This document shows, piece after piece, positions 29,195-38,453 of a stretch of DNA of 60,522 nucleotides. This DNA is from Paenibacillus anaericanus (GTDB taxonomy: Bacteria; Bacillota; Bacilli; Paenibacillales; Paenibacillaceae). Under the pieces are notes generated by a model that searched no databases, was not told where the DNA came from, and worked only from the letters and a program-made list of their open reading frames with translations. The position numbers and the translations under genes were made by a program. Where the stretch lies: positions 364 through 60,885 of the forward strand of contig NZ_RZNY01000030.1 in the NCBI RefSeq assembly GCF_003994475.1, given 5' to 3'. The first letter of the stretch is position 1; every line of letters begins with the position of its first letter.

Positions 29195-31831
29195 TTATTC
29201 GGTTAATAACTCTTTCATTCTTGCTACAGCTTGCACACGACTACTAACTTCTAGTTTCTGATAAAGGTTATGTATATAGCGTTTGACCGTCCCTGGAGCA
29301 ATAAAGAGTTGTTCGGCAATTTCACTGTTCGATCGTCCTTCCGTGATCAAGAGCATAATCTGCTTCTCCCGCTCGGTCAAAGAAACCAAAGCTATATTGT
29401 CATCTTTGCGACCAGCCGCTCGCTTCTGTCTTACACTCGAGGTAGTCAAGCTGAACGCTTGAAGCAGACGTTCCACATAGAGGCTTAACTCTTCCTCATC
29501 TAATCGCTTCTCCTTCAACCACCAGCTTAACAAGCGTAGCAGTGGTTTGCCTTCGTCTAGGAAAATACGGACATATCCTTCTGGCTCCGCTAGCTTTAAT
29601 GCCTGATCCATTCTATCAACTGCAAGTGAATGCTGCCTTAGAGCATGATGACACAGTCCCATCAGGAGCAGTATCTCGATCTGACTGCCCAGACGATCCG
29701 CCCGCTTGGCTTCGATTAATAACACGGTTAACCACCGAATAGCTTCTTCTTGCTGATGATTGGCCATTAGAACACGTGCGAGTGTCACATGCTCGTACTC
29801 TCTCTGAACACTGGATTTATCCATAACCTGTAAATGACGTAACTGAATCCACTGTAGACCTGCATCCACGTCTCCTCTTGTCAGCTTGATCCGAACAAGC
29901 CTGGCCTCAAGCAACAACTGCCAATACGGTGAATGTACAGCCTCCATATCACTTATGGCTCCTGTTATCGTCTGCTCTGCTTCCAATAGATGACCTTCAG
30001 CCTGATAGATCTTGGATTGCAATATGTACCCTGGAGTCATCACACCCAGATTAGGCTCGATAGCGTTCGCAGACACGCCTTGGTCCAGTGCGATTATCGC
30101 TTCATCTAACCGATTCCATTCATAATTCAGATCGGCAAGAAACACAAAACCATGTCCTTGCAACGTAGCGTGGATGATAGCTCTTCGTTCTTCGGAAGTT
30201 GAGACCAGCGAAATCAAATTAGCCATTTTCTTCAATCTTCCACCAAACCCAATTGGTCCGCGATAAAGCAGTGCTTCACCTAAATTAACAACATGTACAA
30301 TCGAAGGAAACCGCAGTAATCCCTCTCGGTTGACATCCAGTGCTTGGATAAACGAAGCTACATCCCCCTGATAGAAATCGAGTGATGCACCATATAATCC
30401 CATCCGCATCTGAACCTCCTTCATTACCTCGGGAGTAAAAGTAGAAGCTTCTATAGTAAGAATCTGTTCGACACGTTCTAGGAAACGTCTAGCATCTGCA
30501 ATATGCCCTGATCTTGCCATGGTTCCCGCTTGAAAATAGAATAAATCAGGGCGATGGATAATGTTCAGAAGTGGCGTCTGCCCCAGCCATAACTTAAGCC
30601 TCGATTCCTCTCCTTGTGTGATGATCGCGGAGAAATTCCGTTCCATCATATGCGCGGCTATCTCATGGTCACCGCTAGTTAGTGCATGCTGGATCGCCTC
30701 CATAAACATGCCTTGGCTCTCATACCAGTGATAGGCTCTACGATGCAACTCAGCGATTTCCTCAGCATTACATTTATGTTGTAATCTTTCCCTCAGCATG
30801 TCAGCAAAAAGATGATGATACCTAAACCAGACCCGCGTATCATCCAAGGGTATAAGAAACATTTGGGAGCTCTCAAGAGTATGAACTAATTCTGATGAAT
30901 GAGGGTTTCCTGTAACTGCTTCAGCAAGCAACGCACTAAATCGATCCAATATAGAAGTTTGCAATAATAAAGACTGAAGCTGTTCCGATTGCCTTAGCAG
31001 CACTTCATCCATCAAGTAGTCAAGCACATAGCGATGATTACCAGCGAACGATTGGATAAAAGAGGCATGATCACTTCTTCCAGACATGGATAAGAAAGCA
31101 AGGATCAGACCTGCTGCCCATCCTTCCGTCTTCTCTTCCAATAAGACAAGATCTTCCAAAGAGAGCGCGTGACCCAGTGACTTGTGTTCCAGTAGTTGAA
31201 TCTCATTCCTTGTGAACCGTAAATCCAAGCTATCTAGTTGCATCAATTGCGAACGAACTCTTAAGCGTGATAATGGAAAAGAAGCAGGAGGAAGATTTCT
31301 GCTCATTAAGATCAGATGAATATGAAGAGGGAGATGTTCAAGAAGAAAGCAAATACTATCATGAATATCTAAATTATCAATCACATGATAATCGTCTAGC
31401 ACTAGAACCAGTTCATACGATAGTTGATTCAATTCATGCAACATAAACGAAACCATCGCTTCCACAGATGCACCGCGGGAGGATTGATAAAAGTAATCTG
31501 CCCTTCTTGCAAAACCAGGTGAACACTTATCAACCGCAGCTGCGATATAAGTCCAGAATCGGTTAAAATCATTATCTACGGATTCCAAAGAAACCCAACA
31601 TGCTTTGAGATTACACTGAGTGACCCAACTGCTAACAAGAGTCGTCTTGCCAGATCCCGCTGGAGCAGTAACGAGTGTCAACCTGAACCTTACACTCTCA
31701 TTTAGCTGCTCCATCAACCGAGGCCTTGGCACATAATGGCTGTTAACCGATGGAAATGAGATTTTGGAAGTTAAAATGAGTGGTCTCATATGAATAACTT
31801 TATCCATATTTAATTGTCGATTATTATCCAT
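29195..31831 (-). CDS. MalT-type LuxR family ATP-dependent regulator
   Basis: An 878-residue signal-transduction ATPase of the LAL/MalT kind. N-terminal STAND ATPase: Walker A TAPAGSGKTTLV (about 54-65), Walker B LVLVLDDYHVI (about 140-150). A winged-helix and long TPR-like region follow, then a C-terminal LuxR helix-turn-helix (LTEREKQIMLLITEGRSNSE to VSSRVQAVARMKEL, about 805-870). In the family, an inducer and ATP drive oligomerisation and activation of target operons. It is isolated here with its own terminator and no obvious target next door, so its regulon is unknown. Confidence 0.9.
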   Translation of the reverse strand: MDNNRQLNMDKVIHMRPLILTSKISFPSVNSHYVPRPRLMEQLNESVRFRLTLVTAPAGSGKTTLVSSWVTQCNLKACWVSLESVDNDFNRFWTYIAAAVDKCSPGFARRADYFYQSSRGASVEAMVSFMLHELNQLSYELVLVLDDYHVIDNLDIHDSICFLLEHLPLHIHLILMSRNLPPASFPLSRLRVRSQLMQLDSLDLRFTRNEIQLLEHKSLGHALSLEDLVLLEEKTEGWAAGLILAFLSMSGRSDHASFIQSFAGNHRYVLDYLMDEVLLRQSEQLQSLLLQTSILDRFSALLAEAVTGNPHSSELVHTLESSQMFLIPLDDTRVWFRYHHLFADMLRERLQHKCNAEEIAELHRRAYHWYESQGMFMEAIQHALTSGDHEIAAHMMERNFSAIITQGEESRLKLWLGQTPLLNIIHRPDLFYFQAGTMARSGHIADARRFLERVEQILTIEASTFTPEVMKEVQMRMGLYGASLDFYQGDVASFIQALDVNREGLLRFPSIVHVVNLGEALLYRGPIGFGGRLKKMANLISLVSTSEERRAIIHATLQGHGFVFLADLNYEWNRLDEAIIALDQGVSANAIEPNLGVMTPGYILQSKIYQAEGHLLEAEQTITGAISDMEAVHSPYWQLLLEARLVRIKLTRGDVDAGLQWIQLRHLQVMDKSSVQREYEHVTLARVLMANHQQEEAIRWLTVLLIEAKRADRLGSQIEILLLMGLCHHALRQHSLAVDRMDQALKLAEPEGYVRIFLDEGKPLLRLLSWWLKEKRLDEEELSLYVERLLQAFSLTTSSVRQKRAAGRKDDNIALVSLTEREKQIMLLITEGRSNSEIAEQLFIAPGTVKRYIHNLYQKLEVSSRVQAVARMKELLTE

Positions 31832-31930
31832 AAACTAACCTGCTCTCTATGAAAAAAGGCACATTTTTATGAGTAATTCGACATTTATTGCCAAACCCCT
31901 TTTTGATTCGTCCTATTTTTTCATGTTTCA

Positions 31931-32788
31931 TTAAGTGACCGACACCTTGTAAGCATCGACATTGAGCACAGTCCCTTTGATAGTCAATGTGGCATTGTAA
32001 TAACCCCGAACACCATTTGGCTTGCATTTATAATCACCAGAACACCCACATACAAAGAATTTAGTCTTGGTATATCCGGGATAAATGTTACTAAGCTTCC
32101 GATAAAATTTATGCCCATGATGTGTGAAAATGGCCAGCACCTTATCTCTCACTTTTACAGGAATGGCCGTAAAAAACTTACTAGTCTCCGCCCCACTCAA
32201 CACATGACTAGGATCAACCGTAATCCCGCTCACTTTCAAAGGCCAATGGAAATCAATAATATAATAATGCTGATCATCCAAATTTTTTAACAAGCTTATA
32301 CTAGCTGGAGTGAACTTTCCAAGTGCACAATCAAGCCATACATACTTCACCTTAGCCTGCGTTCCCGGAAAATTCATTTGTCCGGCAACAGCTCCTAAAT
32401 ATTTTGTAAATAAGGGCTGAGTACTTGCCTCCCAATTGCCTATGGATGCTTTATAAGGGATGCTCCCAAGCGTGCTTGTAACTGCATCCTTAAAATCCTT
32501 ATAGTAGGCATCTGCGTTATTCCCATGATTAGCTCCCGCTTGTGTGTTATCCCCCCCGAAAATTACAAACTTTTTGTTCCCGCTGCTCACAGCTTTGGGC
32601 AGAAGGTTTCTAAAGATGCTTGAACTGTTGCCATACCCCACATGACTATCACCAATAACCGCAAATCCGATGGTTTTGGCTGTTACTTTCGGACTCAAGC
32701 TGCGTTTGGGTTTGCGCTTGGGTTGAAGTTGAGATTTAAGTCTCGCTAGAAGGCCCCGCTTCCTCCCATGAACTACCTGCCTTTTCAC
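31931..32788 (-). CDS. Metallophosphoesterase-like protein with basic N-terminus
   Basis: About 285 residues from a GTG at 32788, which has GAGGTGG 5 nt upstream; the frame is open from 32821. The N-terminus is strongly basic (RKRGLLARLK, PKRKPKRS) without a hydrophobic signal. The phosphoesterase core is visible as AVIGDSHVGYG, FGGDNTQAGAN, IGNWEAS, DFHWPL and FTHHGHKF. The GNHE motif reads GNWE, losing its catalytic His. The C-terminus has a small beta domain after the fourth metal motif (GYYNATLTIKGTVLNVDAY). It could be an inactive or modified enzyme. Function unknown. Confidence 0.7.
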   Translation of the reverse strand: MKRQVVHGRKRGLLARLKSQLQPKRKPKRSLSPKVTAKTIGFAVIGDSHVGYGNSSSIFRNLLPKAVSSGNKKFVIFGGDNTQAGANHGNNADAYYKDFKDAVTSTLGSIPYKASIGNWEASTQPLFTKYLGAVAGQMNFPGTQAKVKYVWLDCALGKFTPASISLLKNLDDQHYYIIDFHWPLKVSGITVDPSHVLSGAETSKFFTAIPVKVRDKVLAIFTHHGHKFYRKLSNIYPGYTKTKFFVCGCSGDYKCKPNGVRGYYNATLTIKGTVLNVDAYKVSVT

Positions 32789-32924
32789 ATGAACCACCTC
32801 TTTGTAATAGATTAAGTACACCTAGTGTTATTTATATTCGATACGGTTGGGTAACTCTTGGACCGCTCCGAGAGAATGTAGATTAATCGAGAACAATAGA
32901 CCCCTCACCTCCTTCAAGGTAAAC

Positions 32925-32976
32925 AAATAACGCGCTGACGAGAGAATGGTTATCTCCTCTCGTCAGCGCGTTATTT
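32925..32976. terminator. 20-bp perfect hairpin terminator
   Basis: A 20-bp stem without mismatches (32925-32944 with 32957-32976, 12-nt loop) contains CGCGCTGACGAGAG. It lies 48 bp beyond the stop of the phosphatase gene on the minus strand and continues into a T-rich but interrupted tail. Because both strands end A/T-rich it may act in both directions. Confidence 0.7.
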
Positions 32977-33023
32977 AGTAAACCAAGTTTAGCGCTAGTA
33001 ACTATGATTTCGCACAGCTTGTT

Positions 33024-34328
33024 TTAGTAAATGAAAATCTCATCTAAAGGCGTTCCGTCACAATGATTAAAATCAATCCCTAAAATTTTTGCTATCGTAG
33101 GGGCTATATCTACCATTTCAATATCCCCGATGTGATAGCCATTTTTAACCTTATCTCCGGAGACAACCACGTTGCATCTATAATCGTCTTTATCAGGAGA
33201 ATAGCCATGAGTCGCATATTTAACGCCTTGCTTGTCCAAATCGACAATCGTTGGTTCATCCATGCTCTCATCGAAACAATAACCTCGCTTAGCTTCAAGC
33301 ATATACTTTGTTGTTTGGCCCACATGAAAATGATCCAGTTCATCTCTAGCATATATTTTTTCTATTCCAAAAGAGTCATCGTTCATATACTCCCCAATAA
33401 CAGCTAATGCTGATTGTTCAGCTTCTTCATCACCCTGTTTGATATGCAGGTAAGCCGATCCTCCCCCACATTGAAAATAAGCTCTCCACTTCATTTCGCC
33501 GTTATCTTCATAGATCAGACCTTTTTCCTGCAAAAGATTGTTCAAATGTACTTTGTATCTAACATTGAACTGTCCATGATCACCCAAAACCAAATAAATC
33601 GTATCATCTTTTATACCTGCTTCATCGACTGCCTGCATAATATCGCCTAGCCTTTTATCCATACGTGTGACTACCTGCATTACTTCGTCGCTGTCAGTCC
33701 CATAAGCGTGCTTGGTATCATCCAGATCAATCATATGCATCATGAGCAGATTAGGCTTTTTGCGCTTAATCGTTTCTATAGCACAATTTGTTGTGAAGTC
33801 ATCCAGATAGGGCTGCTCAATCCCTTTTCGAACTCGTCCGTATTTCAGCTCCATCTCGATACAGTATAAGGGACTACCACTTTTCAATATCTTCAGTGCC
33901 TGATTTTCGTTATTTTAGGCTCTGATTTCAGGTATATTGTATTTGATTGAGGATTTACCTGATACCGGCCATAGGATTCCGGCTGTGCTCAGGTTATGTT
34001 CGCGCGCAGCATCATAAATCGTGGGCACCTTTATATCATTTCTAAACCAGAACCAGCTTTGCTCCTCTTCCTTAACAAACGGCTGAAGCGGATTATTGTG
34101 ATGTATGCCATGTTTATCCGGATATACACCGGTTGCTATTGTAGTGTGCACCACATAAGTGAGCGTGGGATACACACTTTTCAATTTATTGCTATGCGCT
34201 CCGTTGTTAATTAATTTCGATAAGTTTGGAAGACGGCTTGCCATTTCCCATTGGTCTTCTGAAAAGGCATCGTATGAGATGACGATCAGATGTTTGGCCA
34301 TTGCCGTTTGTTCTGTAATTGATTTCAT
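33024..34328 (-). pseudogene. Alkaline phosphatase superfamily (nucleotide pyrophosphatase-like) gene with an in-frame TAA
   Basis: A type I phosphodiesterase/alkaline-phosphatase-superfamily protein of about 434 codons, interrupted by one TAA at 33915-33917. The upstream part (137 residues) has the first metal ligand in ISYDAFSED (Asp20) and the nucleophile Thr55 in YPTLTYV. After the stop the same frame continues with N-N-E-N-Q-A-L-K-I and then 287 residues carrying the other metal ligands: HMIDLDDTKHAYG, LVLGDHGQ and ATHGYSP. Neither half can form the active site alone. The start overlaps the stop of the transporter gene by ATGA, so the two were translationally coupled. A recent nonsense mutation, a sequencing error or read-through are the options; no recoding signal is seen. 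Confidence 0.8.
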
Positions 34329-35584
34329 AAGGTTACCCCTTGTCTATCATCAAGTTCAGGCTGCTCTTTAGGTAAAGTTATAAATACGAAAAATCCAGCG
34401 ATAAATAATGGAATAATTGCTAAAATACTAAATTTTGCATTGCCTGTTAAGGTTGTTGTTAAAGACATCACAGCAGGACCAACAATCGCCGCGAACTTGC
34501 CAAAGATATTGTAAAAGCCAAAGAATTCATTCGAATTTTCTTTAGGAATAATCTTCGCATAATAGGATCTACTGAGCGCCTGAATTCCGCCCTGAGCAGA
34601 TCCAATTAATACACCCAGAATAAATATATGCCAAACTGAAGTGATAAAATAAGCAGCGATACAGGAAATGATGTATGTAAAAATGCCCACGATGATCATC
34701 GTTCTAGCTGAGTATTTTTTGGCGAGATTACCGTAAAGGATTGCACAAGGAAAAGCAACGATCTGGATGACTAATAAAATTCCCAGTAAGCTGAAGGTGT
34801 CCAAGGCATCCGTACCCAAAACTGATGTGGCATATGGAACCACCATTTTAATGATCGTATCTACCCCATCTATATAAAGAAAGTAGGCAATTAAAAAAAC
34901 AAATACCACTTTATGCTGTCTGACATTCTTGAATGTGTCTCCCAGTCTTTTAAAGCTATTAATAATCGGTTTTGGTTCAGGTTCAATGTAAAATCTCTGC
35001 TGCACATCCTTGATCATAGGCATGGTCAACAATCCCCACCAAAGGGCAGTGATTATAAATCCAATCTGATAACCGATCGATTTATCCATCCCCATAAATA
35101 GAATCAATAGTAGACTGATACCAAATGGAATGACGCTGGCGATATATCCAAAAGCAAAGCCTTTTGAGGATACCTTATCCATCCTTTCATCAGTGGTTAT
35201 ATCCACGAGAAAGGAGTCATAAAAAATATTAGCTCCAGCAAAACCTATGACTGACAGGATATAGAATACAATCAATAACTGCCACTGTCCACTCGCAGGT
35301 GCAACGAACGCCAGTGAAGCTGTAGCCAGTACGCCGATCAAAGAGAAAAATACGAAGAAGCGCTTTTTCTTATCCTTATAATCTGCCATCGTCCCTAAAA
35401 TCGGACTAAGAATAGCCACCAGAATACTTGCAATCGAATTAAAATACCCCAAATCCATGCTGTTGTTTACATTCGAAAACATCCCGAATACGATAGGCAG
35501 TAAAGCAGTTGTAACCGCCATGGAATAGGCCGAATTGCCGCAGTCATATAAAATCCATGATTTTTCCTCTTTGCTTAGTTTCAT
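34325..35584 (-). CDS. UMF1-type major facilitator superfamily transporter
   Basis: A 419-residue membrane protein with about twelve helices. The N-terminal block SWILYDCGNSAYSMAVTTALLP is the mark of the UMF1/Atg22-like group (given here as two overlapping motifs, SWILYDCGNSAY and SMAVTTALLP). The central loop is hydrophilic (about 190-215). Bacterial members are thought to export small metabolites, including amino acids or nucleosides, but few are characterised. Its stop overlaps the phosphatase start by 4 bp, which links transport with hydrolysis of a phosphorylated compound. Confidence 0.87.
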   Translation of the reverse strand: MKLSKEEKSWILYDCGNSAYSMAVTTALLPIVFGMFSNVNNSMDLGYFNSIASILVAILSPILGTMADYKDKKKRFFVFFSLIGVLATASLAFVAPASGQWQLLIVFYILSVIGFAGANIFYDSFLVDITTDERMDKVSSKGFAFGYIASVIPFGISLLLILFMGMDKSIGYQIGFIITALWWGLLTMPMIKDVQQRFYIEPEPKPIINSFKRLGDTFKNVRQHKVVFVFLIAYFLYIDGVDTIIKMVVPYATSVLGTDALDTFSLLGILLVIQIVAFPCAILYGNLAKKYSARTMIIVGIFTYIISCIAAYFITSVWHIFILGVLIGSAQGGIQALSRSYYAKIIPKENSNEFFGFYNIFGKFAAIVGPAVMSLTTTLTGNAKFSILAIIPLFIAGFFVFITLPKEQPELDDRQGVTL

Positions 35585-35684
35585 CTAACAGCCACCTTTT
35601 CACCTAGTTGTTACTGTTATATCACTTATGCATAAGAGGCGTGTTAAATTAATGTTAAACTACATATCGACACTCAAACTATCC

Positions 35685-37298
35685 TTATAAAGCTTGCCAC
35701 CGCTTTCTCGACATATAGGCAAGTAATAGCGCACCAATACCTATTAGAATATAAATAAAACTCATACTCCAGGCATTCAATCCGACACCAGCTACCCACG
35801 AGTCTTCCGTTGTCCGCACTTCGCCCATAAAATTTAGAAAAGGCATTTTGTTAAATGGACCCAGATACCAGATGATCATGTACAGCACTTCAAAGGTTCG
35901 ATTCGTCTTCGTCAGTACACCAGAGGCTAGAGCTAAGCTTGGGATCAAAATAACACCCGCCACCCAATACGCCAAAGCTTCCACATTCCCCTCCAAAATG
36001 AACCGTATGGCCATGCCGCTCCCTGTTAGACAGGTCAGCATGACAGCGGAAACCCATACTGCTGATAACTGCCTTATGACGAATCGGGGAGTCGAAGCAA
36101 CTAGATCATATGTCTGATGGCGTGCTTCTCGACTTCCTATGCCCGACCATAACATCAGCGGCCAAATCCAAGCTATCGGTCCTATCATCCCCTGTGAGGT
36201 AGATGATGCAGGCAAAAGGATGCAGAGAATGATTAAAATGCTTGTTATCCCGAACCAAACCATAGAAGCACCGCTCATCATCAAGCGCCATTCTGCAAAC
36301 ACCAAAGCTAGGAAGGACTTGCGGACTTTCACCGGAGTAAGATCAGCAACTTGAATGCTTTGGAACGATTCCCCCTTATCATTATCGATCAAATCGGCGA
36401 CCGCAGGATCCCTAACTACTTGCTGACTGCTTCCACTCTCTTTCTTTACCTTGATTGAATCCTCCTTAAAGCCACGAAACAACAAGGTTGCCCCCATAAT
36501 GACTAAGAAGGCCAGAATGAAATACAAGGCTCGTTGTTGCATGATTGCTGCTGTCCATTCTACGCCTTGCCATTCGAACAGCTCTAGTGGTTGCTCTAGA
36601 ACGAGAATCCCAATACTATAGGAACCCGTAAAGTCCGGGTGAATCGACACAACCTCATTCATCATATCTGACGTAATGATTTCCGTTCCAAATGCCGAAA
36701 AGCTAGAGCTAGTACCGATAATTATATACAGGAAAAAATAGAGTACATTCCCTAGCCCTCCTTGCAGAACTGGCCTTGTTTCGAACAACACGGCTAAGGC
36801 AGCAACGACAGCCATGACAGGCAACGCCATGAATACAAATGGAGACAGCAATTGCCACAGCTCAACTTGCATCACCTCTCCCCTTACCACCTGCATGATC
36901 AGAGCGACGATTAAGATAAAGAATACGATAATCGATAGAACAGCGAAGTTGCTGAGCGCCTTCCCGAGTAAGTAGTGGAATTTTTTCACCGAGGTCGATG
37001 CGATGATTTGCCCGACTCGGGTCCGTTCGTCCCTTAGAATGCTGTTCTTCACCAAATAGAATCCAAACAAACTGAGGAATAAGGTCGTGGAGAGGGCGAC
37101 GGCTCCACCTACCCAGGCTGAATTATAGATCCCCCGATATTTGTCAAAATAAAGCGTTACGAATCCAGCATCCGCGGGAGGTACGAAGAAATAAGCAACC
37201 AGCATGGTGATGCCCAGTGTGACTAAAAAGGAATATTGTCTGATTCTTTCGAGAAGATCAGCACGGGCAATATGATAGATCGTACGAATGCCATTCAT
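35685..37298 (-). CDS. ABC-2 type transporter permease
   Basis: A 537-residue membrane protein with about twelve helices in two halves (about 20-270 and 330-535) joined by a charged cytoplasmic linker. The start is 1 nt after the ATPase stop, so the two are translationally coupled. Architecture matches permeases of bacitracin/lantibiotic or heme/cytochrome-like export systems in Bacilli. With a two-component system immediately upstream, an antimicrobial-peptide response role is plausible but inferred. Confidence 0.82.
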   Translation of the reverse strand: MNGIRTIYHIARADLLERIRQYSFLVTLGITMLVAYFFVPPADAGFVTLYFDKYRGIYNSAWVGGAVALSTTLFLSLFGFYLVKNSILRDERTRVGQIIASTSVKKFHYLLGKALSNFAVLSIIVFFILIVALIMQVVRGEVMQVELWQLLSPFVFMALPVMAVVAALAVLFETRPVLQGGLGNVLYFFLYIIIGTSSSFSAFGTEIITSDMMNEVVSIHPDFTGSYSIGILVLEQPLELFEWQGVEWTAAIMQQRALYFILAFLVIMGATLLFRGFKEDSIKVKKESGSSQQVVRDPAVADLIDNDKGESFQSIQVADLTPVKVRKSFLALVFAEWRLMMSGASMVWFGITSILIILCILLPASSTSQGMIGPIAWIWPLMLWSGIGSREARHQTYDLVASTPRFVIRQLSAVWVSAVMLTCLTGSGMAIRFILEGNVEALAYWVAGVILIPSLALASGVLTKTNRTFEVLYMIIWYLGPFNKMPFLNFMGEVRTTEDSWVAGVGLNAWSMSFIYILIGIGALLLAYMSRKRWQAL

Positions 37299-37299
37299 C

Positions 37300-38175
37300 C
37301 TAGACCTCCCCCTGCTTCATCCTGATGTAGAGATAGGCATCTTCAAGAGTGGGATTCGCTTCTATCGCTTCAGGTAGTGGCGGAACATCCGAGACGATAC
37401 GAAGCTGCAAGCCATTATCCTGCCTTATTGTACCGCTGATTGTCCATTTGGCCCGGGCATTCTGAATCTCTTCATCCGGAATGATCACGGACCAGACCTT
37501 TCCTCGAACACTGCGTAAGAGACTAGCTGGATCGGAGTGAGCCAGCAGTCTTCCTTCGGATAGAATAGCAATCTGATCTGCGGTCGCTTCAATATCTGAT
37601 AGGATGTGTGTGGAGAAAACGATGATTCGATCCCCAGATAAATCTGTCAGCAAGCTGCGAAACCTTACACGCTCTTCCGGGTCTAGTCCAACAGTTGGCT
37701 CGTCGATAACCAGCAATCGCGGATCATTAAGAAGAGCCTGAGCAATGCCAATCCGTTGGCGCATACCACCGGAAAAGCTGCCGATTGAACGCTTCAGCGC
37801 ATGATGTAAGTTCAGAAGCTCCAAAAGCTCCATGATTCGCTTCTTCGTCTGGCGTCCACCCAAGCCTTTTAAAGCTGCTGCATATTCCAAAAATTCGATA
37901 GGGTTTAAGTGAGGATACACACCAAAATCCTGTGGCAGATAACCAAGCATCTGCCGCAGTTCATCGGGTTCTTTCCTAATATCGATCCCATTCCAGGTAA
38001 CTGTTCCAGTCGTTGGTTGCGATATGGTCGCAAGAATACGCATAAGTGTTGATTTGCCAGCGCCATTAGGACCTAGCAAGCCCACTATTCCTTTTTTCAT
38101 ATGTAGATTCATTTCCCGTAACGCCCAGACGTCACCTTTATATTGTTTACTCACTTGTTTAATCTCCAGCTGCAT
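37300..38175 (-). CDS. ABC transporter ATP-binding protein
   Basis: A 291-residue ATPase: Walker A GPNGAGKSTLMRI (about 35-47), Q-loop in GYLPQDFGVYPHL, signature SFSGGMRQRIGIAQALL (about 131-147), Walker B LLVIDEPTVGLD (about 152-163), switch His in FSTHILSD. The C-terminal extension (about 215-291) is the domain seen in CcmA/BcrA-like exporters. Partner of the permease encoded 1 nt downstream. Its upstream region carries the inverted-repeat element at 38211-38385, so its original promoter may have been displaced or altered. Confidence 0.88.
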   Translation of the reverse strand: MQLEIKQVSKQYKGDVWALREMNLHMKKGIVGLLGPNGAGKSTLMRILATISQPTTGTVTWNGIDIRKEPDELRQMLGYLPQDFGVYPHLNPIEFLEYAAALKGLGGRQTKKRIMELLELLNLHHALKRSIGSFSGGMRQRIGIAQALLNDPRLLVIDEPTVGLDPEERVRFRSLLTDLSGDRIIVFSTHILSDIEATADQIAILSEGRLLAHSDPASLLRSVRGKVWSVIIPDEEIQNARAKWTISGTIRQDNGLQLRIVSDVPPLPEAIEANPTLEDAYLYIRMKQGEV

Positions 38176-38200
38176 GTCCTTTCCCCCTCATTCTCTATGT

Positions 38201-38395
38201 ACTATAAGAGGTTGTTCAAAAAGTCCGCTTTTGATCACGAAGTGTCTCAAGAAGCTGATTCGGCATCGAATCTTGAATTCAGCCGGGCCTTCCGGTGCTC
38301 ACGTACCCACTACGTACGTTCCGCTCCTCTGTCCCTATCTTCATCCAAGCTTCTTGGTGCTGAAAACCGACCTTTTTGAACTCGCACTATAAGAG
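38201..38395. mobile_element. MITE-like element with 10-bp target duplication
   Basis: The 175-bp element at 38211-38385 begins GTTGTTCAAAAAGTCCG and, read from the other end, GCGAGTTCAAAAAGGTCGG, so it has imperfect terminal inverted repeats. The direct repeat ACTATAAGAG flanks it at 38201-38210 and 38386-38395, as expected for target-site duplication. It contains no transposase. It sits between the histidine kinase gene (stop 38454) and the ABC ATPase gene (start 38175). Short plus-strand open frames across it are chance. Confidence 0.8.
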
Positions 38396-38453
38396 AAATT
38401 GTAGAGGATGAAAGTAACATTCAGGTAAACGACAGACGAATTCTAGGCTAACT

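Noticed and set aside
33024..33887. Second half of the phosphatase as an independent gene
   Set aside because: Its only start is a TTG without ribosome site and it lacks the nucleophile and first metal ligand, which lie upstream of the stop in the same frame.
33915..33917. TAA as a recoded or read-through codon
   Set aside because: No stem-loop or special context typical of programmed read-through was seen, TAA is the least leaky stop, and no recoding machinery can be seen here. Kept as pseudogene or possible error.
38143..38392. Plus-strand open frames over the region upstream of the ABC ATPase gene
   Set aside because: They run across the inverted-repeat element, have no ribosome site and show no recognisable protein character.
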